5,154 nucleotides of DNA from Simkania negevensis (GTDB lineage Bacteria > Chlamydiota > Chlamydiia > Chlamydiales > Simkaniaceae), in the NCBI GenBank assembly GCA_016191565.1, contig JACPWA010000231.1:1-5154 (forward strand). Direction: 5' to 3'. Positions 3,987-5,154 of the stretch are shown piece after piece; position 1 is the first letter of the stretch; every line of letters starts with the position of its first letter. The notes beneath the pieces were generated by a model. It saw only the letters and a program-made list of their open reading frames with translations. It ran no database searches and was not told the origin of the DNA. Position numbers and translations under genes: made by a program.

Positions 3987-5154
3987 TTACTTAAAGTTGC
4001 ACATCGCGTGAGCTGGCGTTGGTATTAAGGGTAAAGTAGCTTTTGAGATCTCTTCCAGCGCTCTTTCAATCTCCTCTTTTTTCCAACTAGGATGCTTAGT
4101 TTTTAAGTTGTGAGTGTGATAGCTGAGAAAACGCTCGTAGGTTGACTCTTCTGGTTTTTTTAAGAGCTGGTACCAAAAGTACTTATAGAGGATCCAAATT
4201 CTGATTTTAAATTCCTTAGGGTAAGCTTCTAAGATAGTATACTTTTTCATAGCACACTCAAGGATATAATGAATAAATTCTCTATGGTGAAAGAAAGCGC
4301 GGTTGGAGCTCCATGTTTCCCACTCCTTTTGAATCAAGAGCAGCAGAGGATTTTTTTCATCAAAATGGATCGATTTACAAAGCATTTCCCCTTGCACTGC
4401 CCAAAGTTCGCTTTTCCTTTCTAGTTCTTTTTCTTTTTTCTTTAGATCAAATTGAGCAATCTTTTTAAAGAGCTGGAGAGCAGTAAGAATCATTCCCTGA
4501 AAAGTTTGATGAGGATTTTCAATAAGGATATTCCCTATCTCTTTGTCAACCACCTCTCTTTCCTCTTCTGGAACCTTTCTTAGCAAATTTTCTTTTTCCT
4601 CAAGCCGCTTCCAAACTAACATTTCTAGATGGTCACAAGCGATTGGGCTTAAGTAAGGTAGGATAGAGGCTACTTTATAAGCATAAATGACCTTCTCCTC
4701 CAGCTCTTTCCTATCGCTCCCTCCTTTAGATTCGCTAATGATGTGGAGCTGGGCATTGATAAAAACAAAAAGGGGAGAGGAGATCGATAAATGAGCCCCT
4801 TTGTCCTCTCCTTTGAGAAGAGATAAGATGATCTGGATCGCTCTTTTTAATTCTTTTTCTTCTAATTCACTAGGTAGTTCTCTTGCTATAGGGAAGAGAG
4901 AGAGGATTCTTTGTACCCGTTCCATCTGGCTCTCTTCTTTTTGCAAAAAGTGATTGTTTGTTGAAAGTTCAATCTGACATTCAATAAAAGCTTCCACCCA
5001 TTTTTTTTCACTCAGTGCAAAATGAAGGGAAGAAAAAGAGGTAAGTGAAAGCCTCTTAGCTAGGAGGAGGGAGAGGGTAGAAGAAAGGAGACCTCTCTTC
5101 GCAATATGTTCTACTTTTTGAAGATCAAAGAGTCTTTCCCTTGTTTTTTTTATG
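3987..5154 (-). CDS. Helical protein of unknown function, 5'-truncated by the window edge
   Basis: The minus-strand frame ending at TAA 3987-3989 is open without a stop to the right edge (388 codons), so the start lies outside. A GTG at 4995-4997 has no clear ribosome binding site, and the 52 codons upstream of it read as plausible protein (for example RERLFDLQKVEHIAKRGLL). The first recognisable start inside the window is therefore probably not the real one. The protein is rich in Glu, Lys and Leu and predicted mainly helical. A strongly charged stretch (KRLEEKENLL, then VPEEEREVVDKEIG) and a basic-acidic run (LKKKEKELERKSE) could form coiled coil. An aromatic-rich region (IRIWILYKYFWYQLLKK) lies near the C-terminus. 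I see no signal peptide, clear membrane helix or catalytic motif and recognise no family. Foldback element 3 begins 21 bases past the stop. Confidence 0.8.
   Translation of the reverse strand, partial: IKKTRERLFDLQKVEHIAKRGLLSSTLSLLLAKRLSLTSFSSLHFALSEKKWVEAFIECQIELSTNNHFLQKEESQMERVQRILSLFPIARELPSELEEKELKRAIQIILSLLKGEDKGAHLSISSPLFVFINAQLHIISESKGGSDRKELEEKVIYAYKVASILPYLSPIACDHLEMLVWKRLEEKENLLRKVPEEEREVVDKEIGNILIENPHQTFQGMILTALQLFKKIAQFDLKKKEKELERKSELWAVQGEMLCKSIHFDEKNPLLLLIQKEWETWSSNRAFFHHREFIHYILECAMKKYTILEAYPKEFKIRIWILYKYFWYQLLKKPEESTYERFLSYHTHNLKTKHPSWKKEEIERALEEISKATLPLIPTPAHAMCNFK

Overview
The window is AT-rich and most likely comes from a chlamydia-like organism (Chlamydiota, order Parachlamydiales: Simkania, Rhabdochlamydia or Parachlamydia relatives). 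Three things suggest this: an Lgt whose N-terminus resembles chlamydial Lgt, a small protein with four DUF4116-type 25-residue repeats (a family I know mainly from environmental chlamydiae), and a membrane N-terminus resembling chlamydial PIN/TRAM (YacL-type) proteins. The assignment rests on recognition alone; no search was run.

Layout. At the left edge, the first 82 codons of a membrane-anchored, probably PIN/TRAM protein run leftward out of the window (1-246, minus). A 156-bp divergent intergenic region separates it from a rightward pair: an unassigned 172-residue membrane protein (403-921) and lgt (999-2261). lgt encodes prolipoprotein diacylglyceryl transferase, the first enzyme of lipoprotein maturation, and is about 420 residues long instead of the usual 260-300. 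The extra length is one segment after the first membrane helix and a shorter one before the C-terminal motif. Right of lgt the window becomes repeat-rich and low in genes: a 169-nt foldback repeat, a decayed leftward reading frame, the leftward DUF4116 gene (2715-3446) with a good sigma70-type promoter, a 165-nt foldback repeat and a 159-nt foldback repeat. The right end is a leftward, largely helical protein of unknown function (3987 to beyond 5154) that stays open to the window edge, so its start lies outside.

The main unusual structure is the set of three foldback (long inverted-repeat) elements, each 159-169 nt, in 1.65 kb. Their arm sequences differ and none contains a transposase gene. 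They look like MITE-like or REP-like non-autonomous elements, and the one beside lgt supplies stop codons to reading frames entering it from both sides. I see no RNA genes, CRISPR array, intact insertion sequence or complete defence system. The left half is conserved envelope housekeeping; the right half is an accessory segment with a candidate secreted effector.
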